64,000 nucleotides of DNA from positions 3,038,001 through 3,102,000 of the forward strand of contig OW818685.1 in the NCBI GenBank assembly GCA_942493245.1, given 5' to 3'. Below are positions 16,913 to 25,621 of this stretch, piece by piece (the first letter of the stretch is position 1; the number at the start of each line of letters is the position of its first letter). The position numbers and the translations under genes are program-made. Source of the stretch: DAOPYU01 sp942493245. Lineage in GTDB: Bacteria; Sumerlaeota; Sumerlaeia; UBA8349. The notes below the pieces were generated by a model. It saw only the letters and a program-made list of their open reading frames with translations. It was not told the DNA's origin and made no database searches.

Positions 16913-18376
16913 ATGGCAGAATCGAAGAAACTGACCACCAACGCCGGAGCGCCGGTTGTGGACAACCAGAACGTCCTTACCGCTGGTCCACGCGGTCCCA
17001 TGCTGTTGCAGGATGTCTGGTTCCTCGAAAAACTGGCCCACTTCGACCGGGAAGTCATTCCCGAGCGTCGCATGCACGCCAAAGGTTCGGGCGCCTATGG
17101 CGCCTTCACCGTGACCCACGACATCACCCGGTACACCAAAGCGAGCATCTTCTCTCAAGTCGGGAAAAAGACCGACCTCTTCGTCCGATTTTCCACCGTG
17201 GCGGGTGAACGGGGCGCAGCCGACGCCGAACGCGATATCCGGGGGTTTGCTATCAAGTTCTACACCGACCAGGGCAACTGGGATCTGGTGGGGAACAACA
17301 CGCCGGTCTTCTTCCTGCGAGACCCCCTGAAATTCCCCGACCTGAACCATGCCGTCAAACGCGACCCGCGCACCAACCTGCGCAGCGCCCGCAACAACTG
17401 GGACTTCTGGACCTCGCTGCCCGAAGCGCTCCACCAGGTCACCATCGTCATGAGCGACCGCGGCATTCCCGCCACCTACCGCCACATGCACGGGTTCGGC
17501 AGCCACACCTTCAGCCTCATCAACGCGAAAAACGAGCGGTTCTGGGTCAAGTTTCATCTGCGCACCCAGCAGGGTATCCAGAATCTGACCGACGCAGAAG
17601 CCGAAGCGATCGTGGGGAAGTGCCGCGAGAGCCACCAGCGCGATCTGTACGAAAGTATTGAACGGAAGGACTTTCCGCGCTGGACCCTGTATATTCAGGT
17701 GATGCCGGAGAAAGACGCGGCCACCTGTCCCTACCATCCGTTCGATCTCACCAAAGTCTGGTTCCACAAGGACTATCCCCTGATCGAAGTCGGGACTCTG
17801 GAACTGAACCGCAACCCGGAGAACTACTTCGCCGAAGTGGAACAGTCGGCCTTCAATCCGGCCAACATCGTGCCCGGCATCGGCTTCTCGCCCGACAAGA
17901 TGCTTCAGGGGCGCCTGTTCTCCTACGGAGACGCCCAGCGCTACCGCCTCGGCGTCAACCACCACCTCATCCCCGTCAACGCCTCGCGTTGTCCCTTCCA
18001 CAGCTACCACCGTGACGGCGCCATGCGGGTGGATGGCAACTACGGCAGCGCCCTCGGCTATGAGCCCAACAGTTACGGCGAATGGCAGCAACAATCCGAC
18101 TTTGCCGAACCGCCCCTGGCGCTGGAAGGCGCCGCCGCCCACTGGAACCATCGCGAGGACACCGACTATTACTCGCAGCCCGGCCAACTCTTCCGCCTGA
18201 TGAGCGCCGAACAAAAGGCGGCTCTCTTCGGCAACACGGCCCGCGCCATCGGCGACGCCCCGAAGGAAATCCAGTACCGCCACATCGGCAATTGCCTGAA
18301 GGCCGATCCGGCCTATGGACAAGGAGTCGCCGACGCGTTGAAAATCCCGCTCGCGGAATTGCCTCCCGACGCGTAG
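16913..18376 (+). CDS. katA: Monofunctional haem catalase (small subunit, clade 3 type)
   Basis: Decomposes hydrogen peroxide to water and oxygen in the cytoplasm. 487 aa, the small-subunit type. The distal-pocket histidine is in RRMHAKGSGAYGAF near residue 54; the distal asparagine and adjacent signature are in FSTVAGERGAADAERDIRGFAIKFY to GNWDLVGNNTPVFF (about residues 95-135). The proximal haem-ligand tyrosine lies in RLFSYGDAQRYRLG near residue 340. The ATG at 16913 has a GGAGGAA site 6 bp upstream. It stands alone and is divergent from ilvE. Together with Bat-type oxygen-tolerance genes it points to regular exposure to oxygen. Confidence 0.96.
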   Translation: MAESKKLTTNAGAPVVDNQNVLTAGPRGPMLLQDVWFLEKLAHFDREVIPERRMHAKGSGAYGAFTVTHDITRYTKASIFSQVGKKTDLFVRFSTVAGERGAADAERDIRGFAIKFYTDQGNWDLVGNNTPVFFLRDPLKFPDLNHAVKRDPRTNLRSARNNWDFWTSLPEALHQVTIVMSDRGIPATYRHMHGFGSHTFSLINAKNERFWVKFHLRTQQGIQNLTDAEAEAIVGKCRESHQRDLYESIERKDFPRWTLYIQVMPEKDAATCPYHPFDLTKVWFHKDYPLIEVGTLELNRNPENYFAEVEQSAFNPANIVPGIGFSPDKMLQGRLFSYGDAQRYRLGVNHHLIPVNASRCPFHSYHRDGAMRVDGNYGSALGYEPNSYGEWQQQSDFAEPPLALEGAAAHWNHREDTDYYSQPGQLFRLMSAEQKAALFGNTARAIGDAPKEIQYRHIGNCLKADPAYGQGVADALKIPLAELPPDA

Positions 18377-18398
18377 GAAACACAATCGGACCGGAACC

Positions 18399-18433
18399 GC
18401 AGGAGGACTCTTGACTCAAAGAGGTCCTCCTGC
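18399..18433 (+). terminator. Hairpin after the catalase gene
   Basis: A stem of about 12 bp, GCAGGAGGAC at 18399-18408 with GTCCTCCTGC at 18424-18433, begins 23 bp after the catalase stop. It has no T-run, so it may need Rho or act only as mRNA 3' protection. Confidence 0.6.
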
Positions 18434-18448
18434 ATACCCGGCAAGAAG

Positions 18449-18494
18449 TAAAAAAACGGCCGTCTGCCTATGCACAAAAGTGACAGGCAGACGG
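18449..18494 (-). terminator. Rho-independent terminator of the prepilin gene
   Basis: A perfect 10-bp stem, CCGTCTGCCT (18460-18469) and AGGCAGACGG (18485-18494), is followed on the minus strand by a run of seven T (18449-18456 region). It is 64 bp past the prepilin stop and between convergent genes. Confidence 0.8.
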
Positions 18495-18557
18495 CTCGCT
18501 TCTTGAAGAATTCATTTTGTGGCGCTCAGCGCGCTCCGCCCCTCTCGGGAACACACT

Positions 18558-19220
18558 CTAAAAAACGGTCTCTCCGTATTCCTGCTTGTAAACCACCATA
18601 TCCTTCACCTGCACCGAACGCCAGATGTCTCCCCGGCTCTTGGTCCCATTCGTCGCATCGTAGGGAAGCGACTTCCCCGAAGGATTCGCGCCGCGAAACC
18701 AATCCCCATCCGTCACATCCGGTCCTGAAATAAAAAGAACCGCATACGCGATGGAATTGTTGATCTCACGCGTGTCGATCCCGATCGGCATGGTCCTGCT
18801 GAAGGGATCCTTGGCGGGCGTATTCATGTAAGCGATGGGCGTGGTCAACGGCGAAAACACCCCAAAAACATAGAATCCATCGAACCACATGTCGTCATTA
18901 TTCGCATATTTGACATCGCGTGCCGCACTCGGATTCTCTTTCGAGAAAGTCATCCCCCGGAGGTACGCCGGGGTATCCGTGTCATTGGTGTCCGGAAAAA
19001 TCTTGCCGTTGTCCACCAGATAGGTCGTCGCGGCCGTCAGAACGGTCCGCAAGTCCGCCTGAGCGCGCGATATTTTGGCGCGAGCCTGCGCCTCGAGGAA
19101 GTTCGGAACCGCGATCGCGGCCAGAATCGCAATAATCGCCACCACAATCAGCAGTTCTATCAGCGTGAAAGCCTTCTTGTGCATCCTCTGTTTCCCTTGC
19201 GACACCGTTGTTTTATTCAC
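18558..19220 (-). CDS. Prepilin-type (type IV/type II pseudopilin-like) protein
   Basis: An exported pilin-like subunit of about 220 aa. The N-terminal leader ends at KKA, with cleavage expected before FTLIELLIVVAIIAILAAIAVP, the hydrophobic helix and Glu5 typical of type IV pilins and type II secretion pseudopilins. NFLEAQARAKISRAQADLRTV follows, the pattern common in Sumerlaeota-, Lentisphaerota- and Verrucomicrobia-like bacteria. The C-terminal part holds PYDATNGTKSRGDIW, shared with the second prepilin at 60897. The start is a GTG at 19220 with GGAGGG 9 bp upstream; an ATG 12 codons later is possible. No pilus assembly genes (pilB, pilC, pilD, gsp) lie nearby, so it depends on machinery elsewhere. 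Confidence 0.88.
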   Translation of the reverse strand: MNKTTVSQGKQRMHKKAFTLIELLIVVAIIAILAAIAVPNFLEAQARAKISRAQADLRTVLTAATTYLVDNGKIFPDTNDTDTPAYLRGMTFSKENPSAARDVKYANNDDMWFDGFYVFGVFSPLTTPIAYMNTPAKDPFSRTMPIGIDTREINNSIAYAVLFISGPDVTDGDWFRGANPSGKSLPYDATNGTKSRGDIWRSVQVKDMVVYKQEYGETVF

Positions 19221-19865
19221 TTTGGCTTACCCTCCCGGCCTATTGGAATTCTCGCTCCCGCTCTCCCCTTTTCGGACAGGAGGCTGAAACAGAGAGACAC
19301 GAAAAACCGAAATTCTGAGAACTTCTGGCGAAAGTGTCGAAAAGTTTGAATGAAAACCTTGCGCTCAACTTTTTGTTTCTGAGTCGTACAAAGCCAGCAT
19401 ACGCCTGACAGGGGGGAGTCTGTCAAGGAGTTTCTATAAGAACACGGCGGGACTCCCCATTCCGGAAACACCCCCTCTCCCCGGACAATCAAGACGCCAG
19501 TTTCTACCCGGAACTGAAGTATTTCCAATGCAAGACAATGAAAAAAAGAGAGCGAAAATTTCACGAAGAATAGGCCATCTTTTTGCTGCAATAAAAACAT
19601 AGAAATAAAACCAGAACACTCCATAATGAATATTGTTAAAAACAAGTCAATATACAGAATAGCCGATTTTCAGGGACATCGCGGATAAAAACAGAAGAAA
19701 AGAAGAAAACGGGAAGAACGAAGCGCCAAACAGGGAAAACCAAATTTGACCCGATCCGGATATTCCAAAATTCAGCAACAAGCGCCCTACCGCAGTTAAT
19801 TGCATTTCATCAAAAAGAAAGCAAATCACCTCACCGAAGGCGCCCCGCAAAATCCAGATTGAGAA
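19221..19865. other. AT-rich gene-free interval
   Basis: About 645 bp, clearly lower in GC than its neighbours, between the prepilin gene and the metallopeptidase gene. Open frames of 142 and 67 codons exist on the minus strand, but they have no family features and biased amino-acid content. A TTGACT on the minus strand at 19645-19650 could be a -35 element, with a weak -10. I see no terminator or RNA gene. Confidence 0.45.
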
Positions 19866-21812
19866 TTACTCCCCGGCCCCGCCAGGAAGTGAAACGTCCC
19901 CCTCCAGATTCCCCGCCTCATCCACCGATACGGGCTTTCCGTCGAGATCCTCCAGACGCGCGTAAAATCCCCAATCCCCGGTCCCCTGACTGACCTCGAA
20001 CAACAGGCGGTTCCCCCCCGCCTTCAACTCGATCTCCACCCCCTCCTGATCGGGCCGCGCCGGACGCAGGTCCAACACCTGCGTCGTCAACGTCCCGTTC
20101 ACCCATACGCGCAACGCGTCGTCACTCCCCGTCAACAGCCGCAGTTTACGCGTCCGATTTGAACGCACCTCGCCGAGCGCATACCCCACCACCCACGCGC
20201 GGCGCTCGGAAGGAAACTGTGCCAGAAAATCTATGTAACTGCCGGCCACCCGTTTCTGCGGCTGTTTCCCCGCATCCGCCTGAATTTCCTCCAGACGCCG
20301 GGAGGAAAGCGTCACAAAGCGCTCGGCATCCGGCCAGGGTTGCAGGGTGGAGGCAAACCGCCACGCCCGCAGATACTGGTCTGGATTGCAGAAAGCCCCC
20401 GCATCCACAATGTTCACATTCCCTTCTCCGTCGCGCGCGCGAATTGCGAACCGGCGGGTCTTGAGTCGCTCGCACAGGGCTTCCAACCCATAAATCTTTC
20501 CCGATGGCAAGGCGGGATCTTCGCCCTTCAGTTCCGCTTCCTTCCGGGCGAACGCGTCGTAATCCACGACATTCCCCTCCACATCGAAAGCCACACACGA
20601 AAGCCCCGCGCCGGAGCGGATTTCGAGCTGGCCGCGCCCGAGATCGGGCGCAAATTCCACCCGCTCCTCCGGACGATAATCCAGCCAATCCAGCGCCAGA
20701 TAGCGGCAATGGCGCAAAAAAGCCGCGTTGGCGGGCGCCAGCGAAACCGTCTCGTCACCGGCAAACACATACGGCGCATCCGACCCGTTACAGGGAGGCT
20801 CGATCCAGGTAAAACTGCGGTTGAGCCAGTCAAACCCGCGCCCCATCAAGCCACGGGGCTGGGTTGTATGCGGCAGATCGAACGTGTGCCCCAGTTCGTG
20901 TCCCACGGCCCCGATCGTGGTCGAGGCCGTCGCCCAGTAGGTTCCCCGCCCGCAACTGTCATCCAGCACCCGTGTGGGGTCCACCCGCGTCGCGTCGGAG
21001 AAAACACGCAACACATCGGACAATCCATTGGGCCAGGTATAGAGGCACCCCCCTCCAAACAACGCCAGCCCGCCCCCCCCCAGCGCCGTGTGCGAAAAGA
21101 CCCGTTTCTGGTCGGCCTTGTATTCCGTGTAGGCGGCCACCACCACATTGCGCGCCCGGTCCATCGGGTAATCGCGCTCGACCAGGCGATACATCGAATC
21201 GTACCAGGTCAGATCGGTCAAGGCGTGATACGCCGCCCGCGAGCGGTCACCCCGCAGGGTGTAAACCACCACGCGCCCCTCGCCGTCCAACTCCAAATTG
21301 AACGTCCGGCGGCCATACCCGTTTTCCTGCATCCAGTCGGCCCAGACCGACTGCAACAATAACAGAGCCGTCCCGATCTTCTCGCGGTAGTTCTGCGGAT
21401 CGTCCTCGAGTGGCGACTGGTAACGGGTATTCCCCGATTCATCCGTGGCATAAATCGCCCGCACGACATAGGGATTTGTCTGCGGTTTGTAGATCAGATT
21501 CAGGCGCGTCTCCGACTCGCCACACCGCACGGTCAACTGGTTCGGCCCGGGCACCAGGTCGGCCAGGACGACAAACTTCCCCCCGTAGGCGGCGCCCCGA
21601 ATACTGTTGGTGTCGGTCCGCAGAGACGTCTGGTTGGTCAACTGAACCGACTGGGCGGACCGGTCGGCTATCTCGCCGCGAATCAAAGGCACGCTGTAGC
21701 GAATCGTTTCGCCCTCCGAGAAATTCACGATCCGCACGCTCTCGGCACCACACACCGGCGCCCGGAACACAAAAACCGCCAGCCAGACCGCACCCAGCAA
21801 GTTCTTCAACAT
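19866..21812 (-). CDS. Secreted zinc metallopeptidase-like protein
   Basis: A 648-residue exported protein; a signal peptide ends near VCGA (about residue 22). The zinc site is in GAVGHELGHTFDLPH near residue 310, of the pattern HExxHxxDxxH, which differs from the metzincin HExxHxxGxxH by Asp in place of Gly. It is followed by TQPRGLMGRGFDWLNRSF, with a methionine at the position of a metzincin Met-turn. This downstream block resembles what I remember of the YIL108W-like putative metallopeptidase family (Pfam Metallopep). Residues of about 60-130 form an Ig-like beta domain, and the C-terminal 120 residues form another beta-sandwich (ELKAGGNRLLFEVSQGTGDWGFY). The ATG at 21812 is preferred over a TTG two codons earlier. 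Substrate is unknown. Confidence 0.7.
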   Translation of the reverse strand: MLKNLLGAVWLAVFVFRAPVCGAESVRIVNFSEGETIRYSVPLIRGEIADRSAQSVQLTNQTSLRTDTNSIRGAAYGGKFVVLADLVPGPNQLTVRCGESETRLNLIYKPQTNPYVVRAIYATDESGNTRYQSPLEDDPQNYREKIGTALLLLQSVWADWMQENGYGRRTFNLELDGEGRVVVYTLRGDRSRAAYHALTDLTWYDSMYRLVERDYPMDRARNVVVAAYTEYKADQKRVFSHTALGGGGLALFGGGCLYTWPNGLSDVLRVFSDATRVDPTRVLDDSCGRGTYWATASTTIGAVGHELGHTFDLPHTTQPRGLMGRGFDWLNRSFTWIEPPCNGSDAPYVFAGDETVSLAPANAAFLRHCRYLALDWLDYRPEERVEFAPDLGRGQLEIRSGAGLSCVAFDVEGNVVDYDAFARKEAELKGEDPALPSGKIYGLEALCERLKTRRFAIRARDGEGNVNIVDAGAFCNPDQYLRAWRFASTLQPWPDAERFVTLSSRRLEEIQADAGKQPQKRVAGSYIDFLAQFPSERRAWVVGYALGEVRSNRTRKLRLLTGSDDALRVWVNGTLTTQVLDLRPARPDQEGVEIELKAGGNRLLFEVSQGTGDWGFYARLEDLDGKPVSVDEAGNLEGDVSLPGGAGE

Positions 21813-21847
21813 GAACAAATATCCTCTGCCTGTTTGTTCGCGCTTTT

Positions 21848-21902
21848 CGCGTTTTTCGCGGTTAATTTTCCAAGCCCCTTTTTTTCAACCGCGAAAGGCG
21901 CG
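21848..21902. repeat. Intergenic inverted repeat A
   Basis: Left arm 21848-21864 (CGCGTTTTTCGCGGTTA) and right arm 21886-21902 (CAACCGCGAAAGGCGCG) are near-complementary, 14 of 17 positions. The loop is T-rich. It lies between the metallopeptidase and lipoprotein genes and is one of five such elements between 21.8 and 30.8 kb. Confidence 0.6.
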
Positions 21903-21942
21903 AGAATTTGTGCTGTAGAAACAATGGATGGCGTTTATACCC

Positions 21943-22854
21943 TTACTTCAACACCAACCGAAACACGGATACCTGATTCAGCGCCGTCTGGGGGACATAC
22001 AGAAGATCCGGCGACTCGAAAACGCCCGGATCCGCAGGACCGCCACTCAACTCGACAACCGTATAAACCTCCGTGCGGTCGGGCGTCACGGCGCATACCC
22101 GACCCGCCATCGGGTCCGTCACCAGAAGCGTCCCCTCGCGCAACACCTCAATCCCCGCCAGATTCTGGAAATGTCCCGCCAACCCCAGCGCCGTCGGTTC
22201 CCTCGCGCCACTTGCGTCCAGTTCGTAAATCTCGTGTTGTTCCCCACTGATCGCATACAAGGTTGAACCCGCAAAAGTGATGCCGTTCACCCCGGCGGGC
22301 GCCTGAATCGCGTGCGACGCGCCACCCGGCTCGCACCGGTACACCACAGGTACCGTCCCCTCGGCGCCCCGCTCCGACACATAAATCGCCGAGCCGTCCG
22401 TGGCCACGTCGCCCAGGTTACCCCCCTTGGCGGGAAGCGCCACTTCCTCGAGCGGCCCTTTGCGGTCCAGCGGACAGCGCATCAGACGCGTGTTGTCACT
22501 GTAATAGAGAAACCCGTCCAGAATCGCCATACCTCGGGGAAAGCGGATCGGCGCCGTGGGCGCGCTGTCGAGCCACCGCGGCTTACGCACCATGCCATCC
22601 AGCTCATACAACCCGATATACCCCTTCGCTTCATTCGCCCGGGCTCCCTGAGCCGACACGCCGGTATTCGAGATGAACAGTCCCATCTTCCCGGACGGAA
22701 GCGCGCACGCCGGCGCGTTCAGATCGCCGATCGTCACCATTCGTTCCACCCGCCACTTCGGCGGGCCGGACAACGGCATACGCGAACATGCGCTACCCGC
22801 CAGAAGCAGAAACACGCCACTCCACAACGCGATACGATGAAAAACTTGACGCAT
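21943..22854 (-). CDS. Lipoprotein with SMP-30/NHL-like beta-propeller
   Basis: A 303-residue exported lipoprotein: hydrophobic segment GVFLLLAG and lipobox LAGSAC place the lipidated Cys near residue 23. The mature protein is built of six or so beta-propeller blades of the SMP-30/NHL kind; examples are FPRGMAILDGFLYYSDNTRLMRCPLD, NLGDVATDGSAIYVSERG, GVNGITFAGSTLYAISGE and NLAGIEVLREGTLLVTDPMAG. Such proteins bind ligands or act as lactonases; no catalytic set can be identified here. The start at 22854 follows AAAGGG. It shares the strand and neighbourhood with the secreted metallopeptidase, but hairpin A separates them. Confidence 0.72.
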   Translation of the reverse strand: MRQVFHRIALWSGVFLLLAGSACSRMPLSGPPKWRVERMVTIGDLNAPACALPSGKMGLFISNTGVSAQGARANEAKGYIGLYELDGMVRKPRWLDSAPTAPIRFPRGMAILDGFLYYSDNTRLMRCPLDRKGPLEEVALPAKGGNLGDVATDGSAIYVSERGAEGTVPVVYRCEPGGASHAIQAPAGVNGITFAGSTLYAISGEQHEIYELDASGAREPTALGLAGHFQNLAGIEVLREGTLLVTDPMAGRVCAVTPDRTEVYTVVELSGGPADPGVFESPDLLYVPQTALNQVSVFRLVLK

Positions 22855-22943
22855 GTTAACCCTTTCCGTACTACATCTACGATCTCGCAGAATCTACGCA
22901 AGCCGCGATGACATTTCTGTAACACGAAAACAATCAACCCCAA

Positions 22944-23096
22944 AACGCAAAGGCGCAGAGATGCAAGGACGCAGAGAGGGGGCAATGGGGAACGGGTAAG
23001 ACCCCTACCTCAATCATGGGAAAAAGAGAAACCGAAACGATTTCGTGAGATATCAGAACCTTTGCGCCTCTGCATCTACCTTTGCGCCTTTGCGTT
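22944..23096. repeat. Intergenic inverted repeat B
   Basis: Left arm about 22944-22978 and right arm about 23060-23096 are near-complementary copies of a phrase built from AACGCAAAGGCGC followed by GATGCA and GCAGAG units. The 80-bp spacer shows nothing else. It occupies the 262-bp gap between the lipoprotein and the RidA-like gene. Confidence 0.65.
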
Positions 23097-23116
23097 AAAT
23101 GGGTTTTGGTCCGGCC

Positions 23117-24247
23117 TCACTCGGGTCTCGCGATGGCGATGCCCTCGACCTCGAAAAGCAGATCATCGCGGCACACGACATTGTTCGAGACAATCGCTGG
23201 CAGATTCGACAGGCCCTCCGCCTCGCAGAACCGCTCAAACGCTTGCGCGTCCCCGGCATTGCGCACATAGACCAGGAAATGCACCAGATCGTCCCAAGTC
23301 ATTCCCCGCGATTCGAGAATCGCCCCCACAACCTGCATGGTCAGGCGCACCTGCGCGTCCATGTCATCCACATAGGCGGTTTTGCCACCCGGTTCGATAC
23401 TCGCCGTTCCCGACACGAACAACCGCCGGTGGTCGGGCATGTCGAACTCCGCCGCCCGGCTGAACGAACTGCCGTAATCCAGAGCCGGGCACTGCAAAGG
23501 CGACGGCACCGCAAACATCCGCACCGAGTCGGACTTGCGCTGGAGGGCCAGCACCCCCGCCTGCAGAGCCGCTCCAGCCGGGTTCGCGCCGCCAATTCCC
23601 GTACTGGCCGGCACCAGGCGGCCAAACAAATCCTTCTCGCGGAAAAACGCATCCCGCACCTGATTGAAACCGCCATACCAGTCCAGGATGTTGTGGTTGT
23701 AGAACCACGTGCGGATCACATCCGAAAACGCCATGCCGACCGAACCCAGCAAACCATCCAGGGAGCGAAAGACCTCGCGCGCCTGATCCTCGCGCGTTGC
23801 GGAAACCGCCGCAGGCACCACCCCGCCCAACCGGCAGTAGCGCGCATACTCGTCTTCGTAAAAAACACCCACCACCCGGTTTTCGAGTCTCAAAACCTGT
23901 GGCTCAAGCCCGATCGCCGCCCAGATATGGACCCCCGCCTGGTCCGCGGTCCCACAATCGGTCAACCAGGTCACCGGCCACTCGGCCTCGCCCAGAGCGG
24001 CTTCCAGGGCATGAAGGCCGGAACCCGCCTCGTCCGCCACACCCAACACTTCAACCGAAAGAATCCGCGCATCTTGCGGCAGCGCCGCCCCCGCCCGTTT
24101 AAACAGAGCGGATGGAGTCTCCCCCCCCACCGGGGTCGCCGTCATGAAGACTTCCTGATAAGAACCCCGCGGCAACGTAATACACGTCGATCCGGCAGTC
24201 GCGATTCTCTGCAGCGCAGGCATACGGGCGCAGTCGTCACATTTCAT
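23117..24247 (-). CDS. RidA/YjgF-like protein, two-domain
   Basis: A 376-residue cytoplasmic protein. The C-terminal ~140 residues form a RidA-type domain: RLFVSGTASIEPGGKTAYVDDMDAQVRLTMQVVGAILESRGMTWDDLVHFLVYVRNAGDAQAF, ending with AIVSNNVVCRDDLLFEVEGIAIA. RidA proteins deaminate reactive enamine/imine intermediates; the conserved catalytic Arg of that family would lie in the last 30 residues (NNVVCRDDLLFEVEG has an Arg near that position). The N-terminal half (residues about 20-200) has a similar alternating pattern and may be a second, degenerate copy, as in chorismatase-like proteins of the same fold, so the activity could be different. Start at 24247 keeps the conserved-looking GSYQEVFMTATP block; a shorter start at 24145 has a better ribosome site. 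Confidence 0.75.
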   Translation of the reverse strand: MKCDDCARMPALQRIATAGSTCITLPRGSYQEVFMTATPVGGETPSALFKRAGAALPQDARILSVEVLGVADEAGSGLHALEAALGEAEWPVTWLTDCGTADQAGVHIWAAIGLEPQVLRLENRVVGVFYEDEYARYCRLGGVVPAAVSATREDQAREVFRSLDGLLGSVGMAFSDVIRTWFYNHNILDWYGGFNQVRDAFFREKDLFGRLVPASTGIGGANPAGAALQAGVLALQRKSDSVRMFAVPSPLQCPALDYGSSFSRAAEFDMPDHRRLFVSGTASIEPGGKTAYVDDMDAQVRLTMQVVGAILESRGMTWDDLVHFLVYVRNAGDAQAFERFCEAEGLSNLPAIVSNNVVCRDDLLFEVEGIAIARPE

Positions 24248-24549
24248 CCTGACATCCTCTCTCAGTCGGTGTTAGAGGAAAACTCTGTGCGCGGCTTGCG
24301 CGGGACAAAGTCTCCGGGCTTTCTTTCAGGCAGGCAAACCACCCAACCGCAGCGCCATTCCGCGTCCGAACGCGACTCCTCCGGCTCTGGGAAAACAGAC
24401 AGACAGCAACGCTCCCTTCTACTTCACCCCGGCGTCCGAAAACCCCCTCGACCACCCGCCGGACGCCTGTTTACGTTATCCACACAAAAACAGAGAACGC
24501 AACCCTATTTCGCACCCCATTACTTCGGAACAGGGAACCCGCTTTCCCG
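24248..24549. other. Gene-free interval between the RidA-like gene and marC
   Basis: About 300 bp without a credible gene. An 8-bp inverted repeat, GGCGTCCG (24431-24438) with CGGACGCC (24460-24467), lies on the marC 3' side but has no T-run, so I only note it as a possible transcript end. Confidence 0.4.
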
Positions 24550-25188
24550 TCATTGCGCCGCTGCCAGAAAGGGAAAAAGCTGCTTCAAGCCCTCGGCGAT
24601 AAACTCCACGGCGATGGCCGCCAGCAACAACCCCATCAAGCGGGTACACACGTTGATCCCCGTCAGTCCCAGAATCCGCCGGAACGGTTCGGCCAGACGG
24701 AACACCGTCCACGTAATAAATCCGACCAGCACGATGCAGACACACAGCAAAATCAGATGACCGACGTCGTCGGATTTCTGCGAGTAGAGGATGGCCGTAC
24801 TGATCGCTCCAGGCCCGGAGAGCAGGGGAATGCCCAGCGGCACCACCGCCACCGCTTCGCGCTCGCCCGCTTCATCCGCCTCGCTCGGCGTCTGCTTGGT
24901 CCGCAAGTGGCGCGCATACAACATGTCAATCGCGATCAAGAGAACCAGAATCCCGCCCCCGACCCGGAAAGACGGAATCGAGATGCCGAAAAAGGCCAGA
25001 ATCCGCTCTCCCAGAAGCGCGGAAATCAACAGCACCAGACACGAAGTGATAGACGCCACCCGCCCAATCCGAGCGCGCTCGATCACCGGCGCCTTGGCCG
25101 TCAGGCTCAGGTACGCCGGCACCATCCCCAACGGATTGACAATCACGATGATCGCCATCAGTGTTTTTAAGGATTCATACCAGGTCAT
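24550..25188 (-). CDS. MarC family integral membrane protein
   Basis: A 212-residue inner-membrane protein with six hydrophobic segments. Family signs are the N-terminal VNPLGMVPAYLSLT near residue 17, the GILVLLIAIDML segment near residue 85, and PLGIPLLSGPGAIST near residue 118. MarC-type proteins have no established transport substrate; their early link to multiple antibiotic resistance was not confirmed. It is flanked by a RidA-like gene and a secreted glycosidase, neither of which indicates its job. The family match is good. Confidence 0.88.
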   Translation of the reverse strand: MTWYESLKTLMAIIVIVNPLGMVPAYLSLTAKAPVIERARIGRVASITSCLVLLISALLGERILAFFGISIPSFRVGGGILVLLIAIDMLYARHLRTKQTPSEADEAGEREAVAVVPLGIPLLSGPGAISTAILYSQKSDDVGHLILLCVCIVLVGFITWTVFRLAEPFRRILGLTGINVCTRLMGLLLAAIAVEFIAEGLKQLFPFLAAAQ

Positions 25189-25621
25189 AGAGAATCAAAT
25201 TCTTTCCAGGTCGCACGGAGCGCAACTCACTGAAAACGTCCGCAAAACCCACCCCATCCCCCCGCATTTAACGCCGTCCCGCCAAACGCGCCCTCAAGCC
25301 GCGTCCCCCAGGCAAAACATCTCTGAGGCTAACCGCCTCGCCTCCACCTGTCAAGCACTTCCGGGCAAACTTCCAAAATCTCCGCACCTTCTTTGGGATT
25401 TTACGGCATCATTCTTCCACGAGGAAAATTTCACCTCGAAGAAATGAAAAATACAGATCCGCATTGACGAACGCCCCGCAATCCGGCATAAGAAACAGGC
25501 GCGCATGAAAAAGGGGAGTTTCACGACTCCCACCTGACAATTCCCTCACCGGCCTTCCCAGGCAGGGTGCCCCACGCGGTTCGCGCCCGCAATCCCAGCC
25601 CCGTACTGAGAGACATTCCTT
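25189..25621. other. Divergent gene-free interval before the glycosidase gene
   Basis: About 430 bp that should carry the promoters of marC and the glycosidase gene. I see only short inverted repeats such as GGGAGT/ACTCCC near 25514-25531, and no supported promoter or RNA gene. Confidence 0.35.

Noticed and set aside
19217..19645. 142-codon open frame in the AT-rich gap
   Set aside because: Phe-rich amino-acid bias, no homology-like features, no ribosome site.
22944..23096. Possible CRISPR array from the repeated CGCAAAGGCGC units
   Set aside because: The units are in one inverted pair, not direct repeats with unique spacers, and there are no cas genes.
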